DNA from: Przewalskia tangutica
Taxonomy: Eukaryota > Streptophyta > Magnoliopsida > Solanales > Solanaceae
Direction of reading: 5' to 3'
NCBI GenBank assembly: GCA_029844215.1
Contig: CM056736.1
Location: 60,201,562 to 60,265,561, forward strand
DNA: 64,000 nt
Shown: one piece after another, positions 35,580 through 48,040 of the stretch
Layout of the letters: each line of letters opens with the position of its first letter
Numbering within the stretch: position 1 is the first letter of the stretch
The notes under the pieces: generated by a model
The model's database searches: none
Told to the model about the DNA's origin: nothing
The model's input: the letters and a program-made list of their open reading frames with translations, nothing else
Translations under genes and position numbers: made by a program

Positions 35580-36690
35580 TACTAGACAGTTTCGTGACAT
35601 GGCCGACGGCGCAGGAAAAACAAGCACCGATAAAAGACGACATTCCCGGGATGACGTCGCCACATCGTACACCGAGAAAACTCAACCCGATCGGCTAGAA
35701 CCCGTATATCTGTGAACGGAAGCCCCGGAGCTCACCAGCTCGAATACTCGAACGCCCCGACGATCGGGGGACCACTGCATCTTGGTGGAGGTACATAACT
35801 AGGCTGCTGGCGAGGCGGTCCGCCTCGAAAGTTACCAAAGGACCTGCTGCTCGGCCCTCTTCGCCGATCTCGGCCATTCCGTCGACCTCCGTGCCTCACA
35901 TCCTAGTGCATGAGCTTGCATGCGGGCAATGTCCATGCGGTGAAGAGCTACTCCGCACAAGCCTCGCCAAGTAATCATCCAGCCCGGTGACGTAGCGGTG
36001 TACTCTCCTCCATATCGGCTACCACGGGAACATACCGAGCTAATGAGTCGAACTCACATTGTACTTCTAACCGCCCGCCGCCCCGCTCAACGTCAAAAAT
36101 CATCGGCCGAGCCCTCTCATCCGCGGGCAAGAAATGTGCAAGAAAAGCCCTTGAGAACTCGTCCCATATGGTGGAGTGCATGCTCTTCCCGGGACAACTC
36201 CCACGAATCAAACCGGCCAATCGCAAGATCACGCGGTGATGCGAACCAATACCACCGACTCGCCTCGAGACTCGATCACTCTCATGATCCGTCAGAGTCG
36301 GATAAACTCCCGAGGTCATCCTCGGCTCTCGATCCATAGAACATCGGCGGGCTACAACTCGAGAAAGTCACGTAGCCTCAAACCGCTCGGGGTGAACTAC
36401 GAGTGCTCGGGCCGGAATCGCTGCATCTAGCCTATCCTCATATCGCCACGACCGCGGCGATCGCCATCTCCTTGTACCCATCTCATCCGCTCCAGTGTGG
36501 GGACCGAGGCTCGTGTGTAGTCTCAGCAGCCATCGCCGCGCTCTAAACTCGCTGGTCTTTGGCGGCGTCGCGAAACTCGCCGTCGGGCACTGTCTCAGTC
36601 TTGGCCGCTGCGCCTCGTACTCCTCAGATCTTACTAACAGCTCCTCGATTGCCTTGCCCATCCGGGCTCAGGTTGCCTTACGCGAGGCAT
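35580..36690 (-). pseudogene. Gy3 gag, broken
   Basis: The minus ATG at 36,688-36,690 lies in the same place after the leader as in Gy1. The frame 36,337-35,975 contains IWDEFSRAFLAHFLP and FDSLARYVPVVADME, matching VWDEFTEAFLDQLLP and FDSLARYAPTIMADMAD of Gy1 gag. Near 35,590-35,640 ACFSCAVGHVTKL is a zinc knuckle remnant with C, C and H kept. Several frame changes break it. Some frame breaks coincide with CAG/CTG to CG-type differences, so part of the damage may be in the data. Confidence 0.75.
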
Positions 36691-36794
36691 AATCGTAAAG
36701 GAAAGTCGCCGGAGGGTCCAACTTATCACACCTTCAGGGCACGATCTCAGAATGAGAAGAATGGAAACCAATCCTAAATGTCCTATAGCCTCCT

Positions 36795-36828
36795 GATTAT
36801 AGATGTGGTGCACAACACACCGATAATC
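36795..36828 (-). promoter_or_regulatory. Gy3 leader stem-loop with GTGCAC loop
   Basis: The minus strand has GATTATCGGTGTG, loop TTGTGCAC, then CACATCTATAATC. The stem has a mismatch and a wobble but keeps its outer and inner pairs. It lies about 47 bases after the PBS. Confidence 0.65.
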
Positions 36829-36874
36829 AAGACTCTACTAGACACGGTCTGTAGGCACTTTCCGAGGACTAACT

Positions 36875-36886
36875 GCTCTGATACCA
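36875..36886 (-). promoter_or_regulatory. Gy3 primer binding site (initiator tRNA-Met)
   Basis: The minus strand reads TGGTATCAGAGC, four bases after the LTR end. Confidence 0.92.
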
Positions 36887-36890
36887 CTTT

Positions 36891-39800
36891 TGTCACGACC
36901 CGAACCCGGGCCGTGATCGTGCCTACCGGGCACCCTAGTGATACAACATCAGAGAAAATCAGCGGAAATAAAAACATAAACATGAATTAAGAGACAAGAT
37001 AAATAAACAGGCCAACCAAAACAGTTGCCTTCATCATATATACATAAATACCCGAACAGTTATCCTTTTTTACAAACCCTGCCCACAACGGTGCTACAGA
37101 CCTCTAAGATTTTTACAACAGCTATGACGGGACAGGGCCCCGCCATACCCCTGAATGTATAAGAATCTACAGACTCAGGGTAACATACCAAAAGATAAGC
37201 CTCCGAAGAAATGGGATTCGACACGCTGACGTGATCCTATGGCGAGGATCCACGGCGATGTACTTCCACTGCGGCATGAACGGCCACGAAGGAGGTCGCA
37301 ACATGTACCAAGTATGTGAATCAGAAAATCGTAAATGAAATCATAATAGTCTATATAAAGCAGGAGACATGTATGATAACCAGATGAAATACGTGACCCT
37401 GCCCATCTCGTGGGACTCGGTGTAATATCAGATGAAATACGTGACCCTGCCCATCTCGTGGGACTCGGTGTAATATCAGATGAAATACGTGACCCTGCCC
37501 ATCTCGTGGGACTCGGTGTATAATCGTTCATAACAAATCAACCGGCCCTCCATCGAGAGATGCGGGGGTACAGAAATACAACAAAGGCTATCACAACAAG
37601 CATAGGCAAGCTTCACAACAACAAGCATAGGCAAGCTTCACAACAACAAGCATAGACAAGTTATACACAACTCAAAGTACTTTCATTTTATGCCAAAGTC
37701 TGGGTTTTAACCCTAAAGTACTACGTACGTTAAATTCCTTTTAAAGATCCATTTCTTTTACGAAGGTCACCCGATACCCGTAGTATAAAATAGAGTGACT
37801 AACATTGTTAAGTAAACCAAAATGCTTTCCTTTGTAAAATCAAGTAACAACCTTATTTTCCAAACGTTCAAGTTTGCCTAATTTCAAAAGCTCAAGTTTC
37901 TCTTTTTAGAAAAGGTTTCGTAGTTCATAGTTTTAAATCCTTTAAAACATAATTCTCCTTTAAACGTTTTGAGAAACATATGTCTTATATGTGAGTAGGT
38001 TATTCTTGTTTATAATCAATCTTATTAAGCAGCCATGATCTAGGAAATGTAATATCATTTTGTCTTATCTTAGCTTCTATGCAGATGGAGGTTTCTACTG
38101 GTTTTAATACCATACTTCATTATTCAATACATTTTCCTTTATTAACGCTGCAGTGGTGTGTCGATACTCATTCTGATTTCCAAAATCAGTAAAACATTAT
38201 TCATATCAATACTATTAAGTCAAGTCTCTTATCTTAAAAAAAATAATCAGTAAACCATTCTTTTTATCCCTCTTAAGACGTTATACCTAACTTCCCATAA
38301 AGCTAGTACAACTCTTATGTTTTCAAAGCCAAGTATTACTTTTCTTTCAAAAAGGTCTTTTTGAAACACTTCAAGTTCTTTATTACTACACATCAAATCC
38401 GTTATAAGTCAAATCAGTTACCCTTTGACACCACAAAGCATTTTCTTACCTACATAAAGCTGTTATAACCAACTTCCCATAAAGCCGTTATAACACTTTA
38501 TGTTTCAAACCAATCAAATACATTAAACACATGTACGTCTACCGTACTACATAGTTATACACATATCATGCTAGAACAGATATGAAGAGGTTCACATACC
38601 TCGCGACGATTATCGACTAATAGCAAAACGCTCCAAGTACCTCAAACCGTCGGCTACTCCTTAAGCCAAGTAGATCACGCCATACGTAGTACTTCAACCT
38701 ATAGAGGCCACAAGGCGCCTATTAACATCTAGATCTCAATGGAGAATATCCTACAGAAAATTCGGAAGACTCTCCCCATGGCGTAAATCTCCTCCTCTAT
38801 CGAGGCTACCAAGCCAACCGGGGTTTGCACGCCTAACCGGGCGTGTACAATTCTACTCACGAGAATACTACACAAGTCTCATGTAATAGCCCTATGTAAT
38901 TCTGATTCAGTTCTCTTCTTTAAATTCAGGCTTAAGTCGCAAGACATCGCCGTAAGTATTATTCAGGCTTAAGTCAAAAGACATTGCCGCACAACTATGT
39001 TCAATTCTATATATAGTATACTTAACTATATACTCCTACAACATGTAATTTCCAATTACCACAGAAGGTTAAGAATGTTTACCTCGATAAGCCCAAAATT
39101 ATCCGAGTTTATATGTCGATCTTGAGCAAGGTTTAGCTCCTACTCCGTGCGCTCCAACCCGCTCCAAACAACCCTTAGAAGTTCTAACCAACTTCTACTT
39201 AACACTTCAACCGACTATGAAGGTTTTTCCTTAGGGTTTCGTTTTGTGTGGCTAAAGGAAAGTATAATCGTATTTTTCGGGTTTTTCGTATAAAGGTACT
39301 TTGGAAAGTACTACAAGGTATTTGGCTAAAGTATTTTGGGCATTATAACAATACTTGTAGAATACATTTCTACCAAGGGGGTAGTATTTCGACTAGCACA
39401 ACTAGGCTGGGGAGGGTTCTCGGCTAGAACCACTTAGGCGAGGGGTTGCTCGCCGAGGGCCTTGAGAGGGGAGAGGGGTGGTGTTTGGACGAGAACAAGG
39501 TTGAGGAGAGGAGGATTTTTAACACTTAGAGGAATTTTGGATGAAGAAGTTCATCAACTTAGAGGGTATTTATAGGTCAAGCAAAGGCCAACGAATGGCC
39601 AAGATTCATCCAAGTGTTAGGCAAGTGTAGGGCTAGGATTAAGCCATGTGCACCTTATCCATCTACCACACCAACTTGCACAAATATCCTACCAACTCCC
39701 TCGACCCCTGCGAGTCCACCACTTCCAATTAGAGGGTGACAAGTGTCGCCCTCTCGTTGGTCCAAAATGTTTCGTCTCTCGGAAAAATCCGCAAAAATAA

Positions 39801-39966
39801 TAAATGACATAGCCGGAATTTTCCCTTCGCAAGTTTAGTAAAACGTTTCGTCGAAAAACGACTCTTTTCGGCACTTGTGCCCAAATTTCGAATTTGCCAA
39901 ATCTTTAAGGCTCAAATTTTATACGTACGCCCTCACGTACATACTCTGGAAATACGGGGTATAACA
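36891..39966 (-). repeat. Gy3 5' LTR
   Basis: It is the direct repeat of 31,362-34,518. The TATA box is at 39,567-39,574 (minus). Three 48-bp units lie at about 37,381-37,525. Confidence 0.92.
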
Positions 39967-41401
39967 GGAAGCGTATCAAGTCGTCGACCCACTCTGAGAT
40001 TTGTTGCGATGCGATTAAAACGGAATGAAACTTTTGCTTTGAGAATGCTTACTGGTTCGCGACTAATTCTTGCGAGGAAGACGAAAGGGTTTTAAATTTA
40101 TGTTCTTGCCTTAGACTTCTAATTTTCGGATTGACGTTGAAGAGGTTTGTTGCTGTAAGAAGAGGTGGGTGTCTCCACTGTCCTTCGGATTTTATTACTT
40201 GCTGGACTGCTAATTTACGACGCCTTTTCTCTATATTTTTTTCCCCTGATGTGTAAAAATTGGTTCCTTTATATAGCCTCAATGTTGGGTTCTAATTTAT
40301 GGTAGGTTTGTTTTGGTACAATATGAAGGCTGATTTCGGATTAGCTTGGATGGATTTTGGGCGATATTGGTACTGCTTTCGGATATGGCAAATCTTAATT
40401 GTTGGAACGATTTTGGAAGATGTTAATATTGATTCAGTTATGGCAATTATGGTGCACGATTTTCTTGACTGATTTGGAGAGGATTTGTTACGATTTGGAT
40501 GTAAATGGTAAGGTTTAATTAAGAAGATTTTTGGGTATAAGGGACTGATTTGGGCAATATTTTGGTATTATTTTGTACGCATTTTGGTCGATTCGTAGTG
40601 ATTCGGTAAGGGAACGCCAGATTCTCAAACGAGAATCTCGGCTGGGGCGATGGGTGTGCGAGGTGCGGCTGCTGTGTTTTTCTCCCCTTTGTTTTTTAGG
40701 GTTCTTAGTGTTTTAAGGCTGATGAGGACGAAAATAAAGGGCCTGGGAGGCTTGGGCCAACTGGTTTGGGCCGCGGATATGTGGTGTATGTTGGGAGATT
40801 TTAGGTATTAATTTTAATTGTTTATTAAATGGGGTTTAAGTTGTTATTAAATTATTTTAATATGACTTTAGGTGCTTTATTAGTTTTAGCTTGTGTTTAA
40901 ATTATTACAATAATAAATGCGGGTGTGCTATTTAATATGTGCTTAATGTTTTATAACATGAGACCGTTATTAAAATCTTATTTATTATGCGTACTTTGCG
41001 ATGTTAAATTAAAATTAAATGAGGGTTTAAATTGCTGATGAAATTGCTTTGGGTATTAATAAATGTAGCTATAATTTTAAGGAATGCTTGATGCGACGCC
41101 ATTAATAAATTATTTATGTAATTACGTATTTATTATTATTTAAATTATTAAGAATTAATGGAAATAGAATAGGGCTTAAATTATGAATAATATTTAGACA
41201 AATAACCAATGCGGACGTGAGACTCAAAGTGCTTAATACTCTACGTAAAACGCGGTGTCATTATTAAATCACTTATTTATGCATGTATTAATGTGTTATT
41301 GTTGCATTTTATTATTATAAAATTGTTAAAATTATTTTTGGAAAATTAGTGTAATTTTATAGTTAATGATTGGACGAGAGGGTCAAAATTGAGTGTCAAC
41401 A
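39967..41401 (-). repeat. Element D 5' LTR, part 2
   Basis: It resumes the D LTR at GGAAGCGTATCAAG after Gy3 and ends GAGTGTCAACA, so on the minus strand the LTR opens TGTTGACAC. The TATA box is at 40,268-40,275 (minus). Confidence 0.9.
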
Positions 41402-41692
41402 TCTGCGTCTATCCCACCTTTAATTTTCTAGCACCACAGCAACCCAATATCTTCATAACTCGACACTGGAACAAATTTTGAATCTGCATCAGCGTTGCCT
41501 TTAATTTTATAGCGTCACAATAATCCATTGTCACCATAATCCGATACTGGGATAAAATTTTGAATCTGCGTCAGCTTTGCTTTCAATCCTCTGACATCAG
41601 CAATCCCTATTTCTCCTTGAAAATTCTGTGTGCACATGCATTTCTTAATCTTCGGACAAAATTGGCTATAAGTCAACGTCTTTGTCCGAAAC
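41402..41692. mobile_element. Host repeat sequence E, right piece
   Basis: It continues E after D with further stem-loop modules (AACTCGACACTGG near 41,456-41,468). It ends GTCTTTGTCCGAAAC, the inverted match of 23,945-23,975 inside D. Gy1 begins at 41,693. Confidence 0.65.
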
Positions 41693-44639
41693 TGTTACAC
41701 CCCGTAGTTCCAGGACACTGGTATGAGAGCGTGCATAAGAAAACGAGACTTTAAGATTTGAAAGAAAGAAATATTTGTTTTTCCTAAGGAAATTGTTCCG
41801 AACCTCGTGAAGGAAAAAAGTTTATTAATGAGAATTGGGTTCTCAAATTTATTATTTGAGACTTATAGAATTTATTATTTGAGACTTATAGAATTTATTG
41901 GAATTATTTGGGGCCCACAAGGTTTTGGATATTTTGACCAATTATAGAATTTTTGGGAGATAAAATATTATGGACCAATCGGAGGGCGACACGTGTCACC
42001 CTCCACATGCCCATGTTGGGCGAATTGACTTGGTCAAGTAGGCCAAGTGGGAGATTGATATTGTTGACTAAGATCTTAGCCACACATATGTTTTAATCCT
42101 AGCCATTGGTTACATTATATATCCTCTACTAGTGCAAGACTAATCCAACACTTAGAAAAATTTCAAGACTTGTTGCACTCATTGAGAGCTCTCGGCCAAG
42201 CCTCACTTTGAACAAAAAAAATCTTCATTTGTTGTTGATAAATCCCAATATTCAAACCTAAGGTCCCTAGTGGTATACTAAGCATATACAAAATCCTAAA
42301 TCCCGGAAATACCACGTTAATCCGTTAGTCGTAACATGAAAACCAAAAGTGTTCTTCAACTTTGATGTTGGAATTTGAAGAGAAGTTGTTTATGAACTTC
42401 TAAGGGTTTCTTGGAGTGGATTGAAACGTAAAGAAAAGGAGCTAAAGTTGCCAAGGTTCGACTTTTAATCTTGGATTATATTTGGGCTTATTGAGGTAAA
42501 AATCTTCGTCTTCTTAATATATTTGAAAATTACATGTTATAGTAGTTGATAAACGAGCATGTGATATATAGAGTGAAGATTGAAAAGATTTGGACCATGT
42601 TGAGATGTTAAAACCGAAATATGACATGTTATCCATTAAAGTTGTTAATCATTTTGATTGATTAGTTATAATCGTTACATGTTATATAAGAAAGGGAATA
42701 TAGTTGTTATAATTGATTATGACTTATATAACATGTTGGAATAACGACTTGGATTAGAAAGGAATTGAAAAGGATTATATGTCGTATAAATGTTGGTTGT
42801 GGCCGAGAATGGCCTTAAAAGTTGGTTAGAAATGGACTACTTATATATGAATTGTGGGGCAAAATTTTACACGTCCGGCTAGGCGTGTAATCCCCTTTGG
42901 TTAGCTGATTTGTTGAGCCTTAAATATGGCATATTGGTTATTGATTTCGGGCCTTGAAAAAGGTGGAAAAGTACGTAGAAAAGGGGAAGTGCTGTCCAAT
43001 TTTCTGTAGAATAAGATGCCTTATACTTAGTATTATTCTACCTTGGAAAGCTAGAAGTTGATAGACGTATTATGGTCATTATAGGTTGACATTCTACGTG
43101 CGGCGTATTCAACTTAGCAAGTGGATTAAGCCGAAGAGGTATGTGAAACTTTCTCAATCTTCTTGAGCATGAAGTTTTATAAATGTATAGTACGGTAGAC
43201 GTACAAGTCTTAAATTAATTCGGTTTCATTCTGGTATCATTGACTTGATTTAAAGTGTCCAAGTTTGGTTGAGTTGGTGAGTTAAACTCACTTGATTTTA
43301 AAAGACGTAAATGCCTTAGTTTTCTAAAAACATAAAGTGTTATAATGACTTTATGGGAAGTTAGTTATAACGACTTTATGGAAAGTAGAAGATTGGTCTA
43401 CTTGATTGATTTAAAAAGAGATAAGGACTTGATTTCAAGAAAGGTAACTTGATTTAAAGGTATAAGTTACTTAAGTTTTGGAAGTAGAAGTTACTTGATT
43501 TTAAAGCTTTGGGATGAATTTCTAAAGGTGTAGTAACTTGATTTGAAAAGTAGACATGCCTTGATACTACGGGTGTTAGTGTCTCGGTGTTATTATTTAA
43601 AAGCGTCATTTAAAAAAAAATAGAAGTACGTAGTACTTTGGGTTAAATTCCCGGATTTTACATGACATGATAGTGCCTTAAGTTTAATAAAGTGAGAGTA
43701 CAGCCTACTTGTGCTAATAAGAGTTAAGGGATTTCTTAACTTGCATATGTTACTTATGATAGCCGGTTGTGCTAGTATCATATTATTTATTTACGGGGTC
43801 AATCCCCGGGTCATCTTACATTTTGCATTTCTGTGGATTTTCTCCCCACGATGCGAGTAAGGCGTATATGCTCATGCGGGTCTGTAGGGCCCATGCGGGT
43901 GAACTAGTCTCATGCAGGTGAAATAGTCCTATGCGAGGAAATTACCTCATGCGGGTCCACACGACCTATGCGGGTGAAATAGTCCCAGGAGTAGGATTGA
44001 ATAATGATACTACGGGCGGGTGGCCCTAGGTTGATCATAAGCTTTCTATTTTAAAATCGGCAAAGTTTACTCTTATTTACTCTCATTATTAATAAGACAC
44101 AATGTACTGTTAATTTGGTTATCATACATGTCTCCAGCTTTATTTTAGACTATATGATTTCGTTACAGTACTTTCAATTTCACATACTTGGTACATATTT
44201 TGTATTGACCCCCTTCTTCGGGGGTTGCGTTCATGCCGCAGGTAGATGTAAACAGGTTGCTGATCCTCACTCTTAGGATCACTGTTCAGCTTTTGAGAAG
44301 CTCCATTACTCCGGAGGCTTATCTTTTGGTACAGATTCCTGTTGATGTTGATTTATGTACCTTCAGGGGTATGACGGGGCCCTGTCCCATCACAGTTGTT
44401 ATGTCTAAACTCTTAGAGGTCTGTAGTCATGTTTTGTGGGTTGGACTTGTAAAAACTGTAACTCTTTTGTTATGTATATATGCAGAAAGGTGGCCTTATC
44501 GGCTAGCCTATTTCTTATTTCTCGTTGACGCATGTCTACGAGCTTTATTTATATTATATTCCGTTGGTTATCTCTGATGTATACCTGTAAGGGTACCCAG
44601 GTAGGGCACCAGTCGCGGGCCCGGGGTCGGTTCGTGACA
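41693..44639 (+). repeat. Gy1 5' LTR (2.95 kb)
   Basis: It starts TGTTACACCCCGTAG and ends GGTTCGTGACA. Features are a 24-bp direct duplication around ATTTGAGACTTATAG (about 41,858-41,905), a G-box palindrome GACACGTGTC at 41,988-41,997, a TATA-like ATTATATATCC at 42,112-42,122 and a TATGCGGGT motif cluster at 43,855-43,985. Compared with the 3' LTR it has an extra stretch of about 840 bp (roughly 42,105-42,945). Confidence 0.88.
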
Positions 44640-44643
44640 AAAG

Positions 44644-44655
44644 TGGTATCAGAGC
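44644..44655 (+). promoter_or_regulatory. Gy1 primer binding site (initiator tRNA-Met)
   Basis: TGGTATCAGAGC stands four bases after the LTR end. Confidence 0.95.
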
Positions 44656-44688
44656 AGTTAGTCTTCGGAAAGTGTCTAGTAGAGTCTT

Positions 44689-44722
44689 GATTATCAGTGT
44701 GTTGTGCACCACATCTATAACC
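44689..44722 (+). promoter_or_regulatory. Gy1 leader stem-loop with GTGCAC loop
   Basis: GATTATCAGTGTG, loop TTGTGCAC, CACATCTATAACC. The loop and inner pairs match the other copies; the outer stem has mismatches. Confidence 0.55.
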
Positions 44723-44833
44723 AGGAGGCTACAAGACATTTAAGATTGGTTTCCATTCTTCCCACTCTGAGATCGTGCAGTAGAGCTGTGTTATTAGGTT
44801 GATCCATCTCTGACGTATTTTTATGTATCAGTT

Positions 44834-46012
44834 ATGCCTCCACGGAAGGAGACCAGGGCCCAGAAGGGCAAGTCAGCAGTAGGAGCTGCTAGTAGGACTC
44901 AGAGAGTCACTAGGGCTCAGGCCAGACTATGCATGAGATTGTGGCCCAGTCGGCGAGTTCGGTTACACCGACAGTATTGGAGGAGCCGAGGAAGCATTGC
45001 AACTCGGAGGTTCCGATACAGGCCTCCATCCCTCGGTAGGCGGGGTGGTGACTATGGAGATACAATCCGGTTATTGGTCAGGATAGTGGTAGGACAACAC
45101 AGGCAGGAACCGGTAGCTAACCCTAAAGTAGACAGTTTGAGGGTTAGGGATTTTCTGGGTTGCAATCCGCCAGAGTTCTATGGGTCGAGACCTGATGATG
45201 ACCCTCAGAAGTTCATTAGGCAGATGCAGCAGACTATGCGGGTTATTAGGGCCTCAGAGGCCGAGTCAGTTGTACTAGCTTCTTACCGATTACATTCGTG
45301 AGAACTGTCCAGGGGCGTGGATGCTCCTCCAGCTGTTTGGGACGAGTTTACAGAGGCCTTCTTAGACCAATTATTGCCTCCTGAGATGAGGAGAACCCGT
45401 GTTGATAGGTTCTGCACATTGAGGCAGAGTGGCAGGACCATCAGAGAGTATAGCCTAGAGTTCGACTCATTGGCTAGGTATGCGCCTACTATTATGGCTG
45501 ATATGGCGGATAGAGTTCATCGCTATGTGGTAGGACTGGATCCTTATCTTATTGACAGTTGCATGGCTGTAGCTCTTCAGCCGGGCATGTACATTGCTCG
45601 TATTCAGGCTTACACACAGGGAGTTGAGGATCGACAGAGAGGTCGACGATTGGATAGAGATCAGCCCAAGAGGGCCAGGACGGCGGGATTTTCGGGTGAC
45701 TTTCGAGGCGAACAACCTCGGCAGCAGGCTAGGTCTGCATCTCAGCCAGCACAGAGTGCTCCTCCACAGTCTTCTGGCAGGAGGTTTGATCAGCCGGGTT
45801 ATTCGGGAGCAGGTCAGGGCTCCAGGGCTTCGGGTTTCCAGGAGGACAGGGATCCTAGCCGGTCGAGACCACCCTTACCTCGGTGTGTTCGATGCGGTAG
45901 ATCCCATCCTGGGGAGTGTCGTAGTTCTTCGGGAACTTGTTTCTCTTGCGGCCAGCAGGTCCGTTTGAAGAGGGATTGTCCGACCAGAGGCGGCATGGGT
46001 AGTATGGTTTAG
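44834..46012 (+). pseudogene. Gy1 gag
   Basis: The start MPPRKETRAQKGKS follows the leader. The core has VRDFLGCNPPEFYG, VWDEFTEAFLDQLLPPEMRR and FDSLARYAPTIMAD, the retrotransposon gag fold. The tail is rich in Q, S and P and ends in a CCHC-type knuckle, CFSCGQQVRLKRDC, in which the histidine position is arginine. TGA at 45,299-45,301 and TAG at 46,010-46,012 sit where CGA and CAG would fit. The frame continues past the second stop to a region rich in serine (46,030-46,200). Confidence 0.9.
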
Positions 46013-46200
46013 CCTATAGGGTATTGTCGTGTCTTCGTCATCTGTGGTTATGCGCCCCGGAGGGCAGGGTGTTTACGGGCCAGCAGGCAGCGGTAGATGT
46101 CGTGGCAGGGGTCCTAGTTCTAGCAGTCCTCCGAACCGCATCTATGCCTTAGCGATCAGCGGGACCACGAGGCCGTCGGATGTAAATCGCACGTATACTA

Positions 46201-46624
46201 TTGATTTCATGTTGTGACGTTTATTCCTTGATAGATTCAGGTTCTACTTTGTCTTATATATCTCCTCTTATTGTTGGTAGAATAGGAATAGAACCGGTGT
46301 CGATAGAACCTTTTGAAGTAGCTACGCCAGTAGGTGATTCGGTGGTAGCTGAGCGGGTGTATAAAAATTGTCCGGTGTTCATATACAGTCGTTAGACCCT
46401 AGCTGACTTGATAGAATTGGAGATGACAGATTTTGATGTCATTATGGGTATAGACTGGTTGGCTTCTTGTTATGCCAGTGTTGACTATAGAGACAGGTTG
46501 GTCTGATTCCAGTTTCTCGGTGAGCCGATTATCGAGTGGAAAGGGAATACTGCGTCGCTGAGGGGTAGGTTTATTTCTTACCTCAAGGCTAGGAAGATGG
46601 TTCAGAAAGGGTATATTTATCATC
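46201..46624 (+). pseudogene. Gy1 protease region
   Basis: Retroviral-type aspartic protease with LIDSGSTLSYIS (DSG catalytic triplet) near 46,226-46,262 and DVIMGIDWLA near 46,437-46,466. A frameshift separates it from gag. TAG at 46,393-46,395 and TGA at 46,504-46,506 interrupt it. Confidence 0.85.
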
Positions 46625-47458
46625 TTGTTCGGGTATTCGTCTGGTGATGTGCGATTCTTGATCGATTCGGTGGTTAGAGAATTTTCGGATGTATTCCCAG
46701 ATGATCTCCCAGGTATTCCTCCAGAGAGGGAGATAGAGTTTTGTATTGATGTACTTCCAGATACTCGGCCTATATCTATTCCGCCGTACAGAATGACACC
46801 TGATGAGTTGAAAGAGTTGAAGTACCAGCTGAAAGACTTGCTGGAGAAAGGCTTTATTAGGCCTAGTACTTCTCCCTGGGGAGCGCCGGTATTGTTTGTG
46901 AAAAAGAAGGATGGGACGCTGCGTATGTGTATTGACTACAGGCAACTGAACAAGGTAACCATCAAGAATAGGTACCCCCTCCCCAGGATTGATGATTTAT
47001 TTGATCAGTTGTAAGGTGCGAAGTGTTTTTCCAAGATAGACCTGCGATCCGGTTATCATCAGGTACGAGTTAGAGAGGCAGATATCCCGAAGACTGCATT
47101 CAGGACCCGGTACGGACATTATGAGTTCAGGGTGATATCTTTCGGATTGACTAATGCTCCAGCGATATTTATGGATTTGATGAACTGGGTGTTCAAGCTG
47201 TTTCTGGATACGTTTGTTATAGTATTCATTGATGATATCCTGGTTTATTCTCACACGGAGCAGGAGCATGCGAATAATTTGAGGACGGTATTTAGAGTCC
47301 TCCAGAGCCGGCAATTGTATGCCAAGTTCTCCAAGTGTGAGTTCTGGTTGGCCTCAGTGGCATTCTTGGGGCACATTATCGGGGCCGATGGTATTCGTGT
47401 TGATACGACGAAGATTGAGGCGGTAAAGACGTAGCCTAGACCTACTACACCGACTGAG
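46625..47458 (+). pseudogene. Gy1 reverse transcriptase
   Basis: RT motifs in order are DLPGIPPEREIEF, GFIRPSTSPWGAPVLFVKKK, LRMCIDYRQLNKVT, KIDLRSGYHQVRVRE, FGLTNAPAIFMDLMN, FIDDILVYS at 47,225-47,251 (catalytic DD present) and KCEFWLASVAFLGHII. TAA at 47,012-47,014 stands where Gln is conserved (DQL-Q-GAK), and TAG at 47,432-47,434 stands where Trp is conserved. Otherwise it is collinear with active elements. Confidence 0.93.
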
Positions 47459-48040
47459 GTGCGCAGCTTCTTAGGGCTTGCAGGTTATTACCGGAGATTT
47501 GTGGAAAAGTTCGCTTCGATCTCAGCGCCTTTGACTAGGCTGACTCAGAAAGCGGCTAAGTTCCAGTGGACGGATGCTTGTGAGAAGGGCTTCCAGTTAC
47601 TGAAGGAGAGGTTGACGACATCTCCAATTCTTACTCTTCCAGAGGGATTAGAGGGTTATGTAGTTTATTGTGATGCTTCGGGTATCAGACTTGGTTGTGT
47701 GTTGATGTAGCATTGTAAGGTTATAGCTTACGCGTCCCGACAGCTCAGGAAGCATGAGAGGAACTACCCTACTCATGATTTGGAGTTAGCGGAAGTGATA
47801 CATGCTTTGAAGATTTAGAGGCATTACTTATATGGGGTTCATGTGGATATTTATACAGACCACAAGAGCCTCCAGTATATCTTCAGACAGAGGGAGCTGA
47901 ACTTGCGGCAGAGACGGTGGTTAGAGTTACTTAAGGACTATGATGTTGATATCCTATACCACCCGGGGAAAGCCAATGTGGTTGCAGATGCTCTTAGTCG
48001 TAGATCTATGGGTAGTCTGTCAGATGTACAACCAGATAGA
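47459..48040 (+). pseudogene. Gy1 RNase H
   Basis: VRSFLGLAGYYRRFV links RT to RNase H. YVVYCDASGIRLGCVLM carries the first catalytic Asp, then IYTDHKSLQYIF and HPGKANVVADALSRR. TAG at 47,708-47,710 replaces a conserved Gln and TAG at 47,817-47,819 a conserved Trp. Confidence 0.92.

Larger units (their letters stand above)
31362..39966 (-). mobile_element. Gy3: gypsy (Tekay/Del-like) element with gag only
   Basis: It has two LTRs of about 3.1 kb (31,362-34,518 and 36,891-39,966) around a 2.37-kb internal region with PBS, leader hairpin, gag remnant and PPT. It is inserted in the D LTR: left flank GACAG and right flank GGAAG, where the other D LTR has GGCAG once. So the target duplication is GGCAG with one change on each side. 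Pol is absent. Confidence 0.9.
20328..41401 (-). mobile_element. Element D: Tat/Ogre-type gypsy element, gag only, interrupted by Gy3
   Basis: On the minus strand the order is 5' LTR (41,401-39,967 and 31,361-29,202), PBS, leader, gag (28,221-26,380), repeat-rich region, 3' LTR (23,908-20,328). The flanks TCTGT (20,323-20,327) and TCTGC (41,402-41,406) fit a 5-bp target duplication with one change. The internal region is only about 5.3 kb and has no protease, RT, RNase H or integrase, whereas Ogre-like elements normally carry more than 10 kb. D is therefore a non-autonomous derivative. Confidence 0.85.

Noticed and set aside
35975..36337. Plus-strand frame 35,998-36,339 as a separate gene
   Set aside because: It is the antisense shadow of the Gy3 gag frame, which has the recognisable WDEF and FDSLARY motifs.
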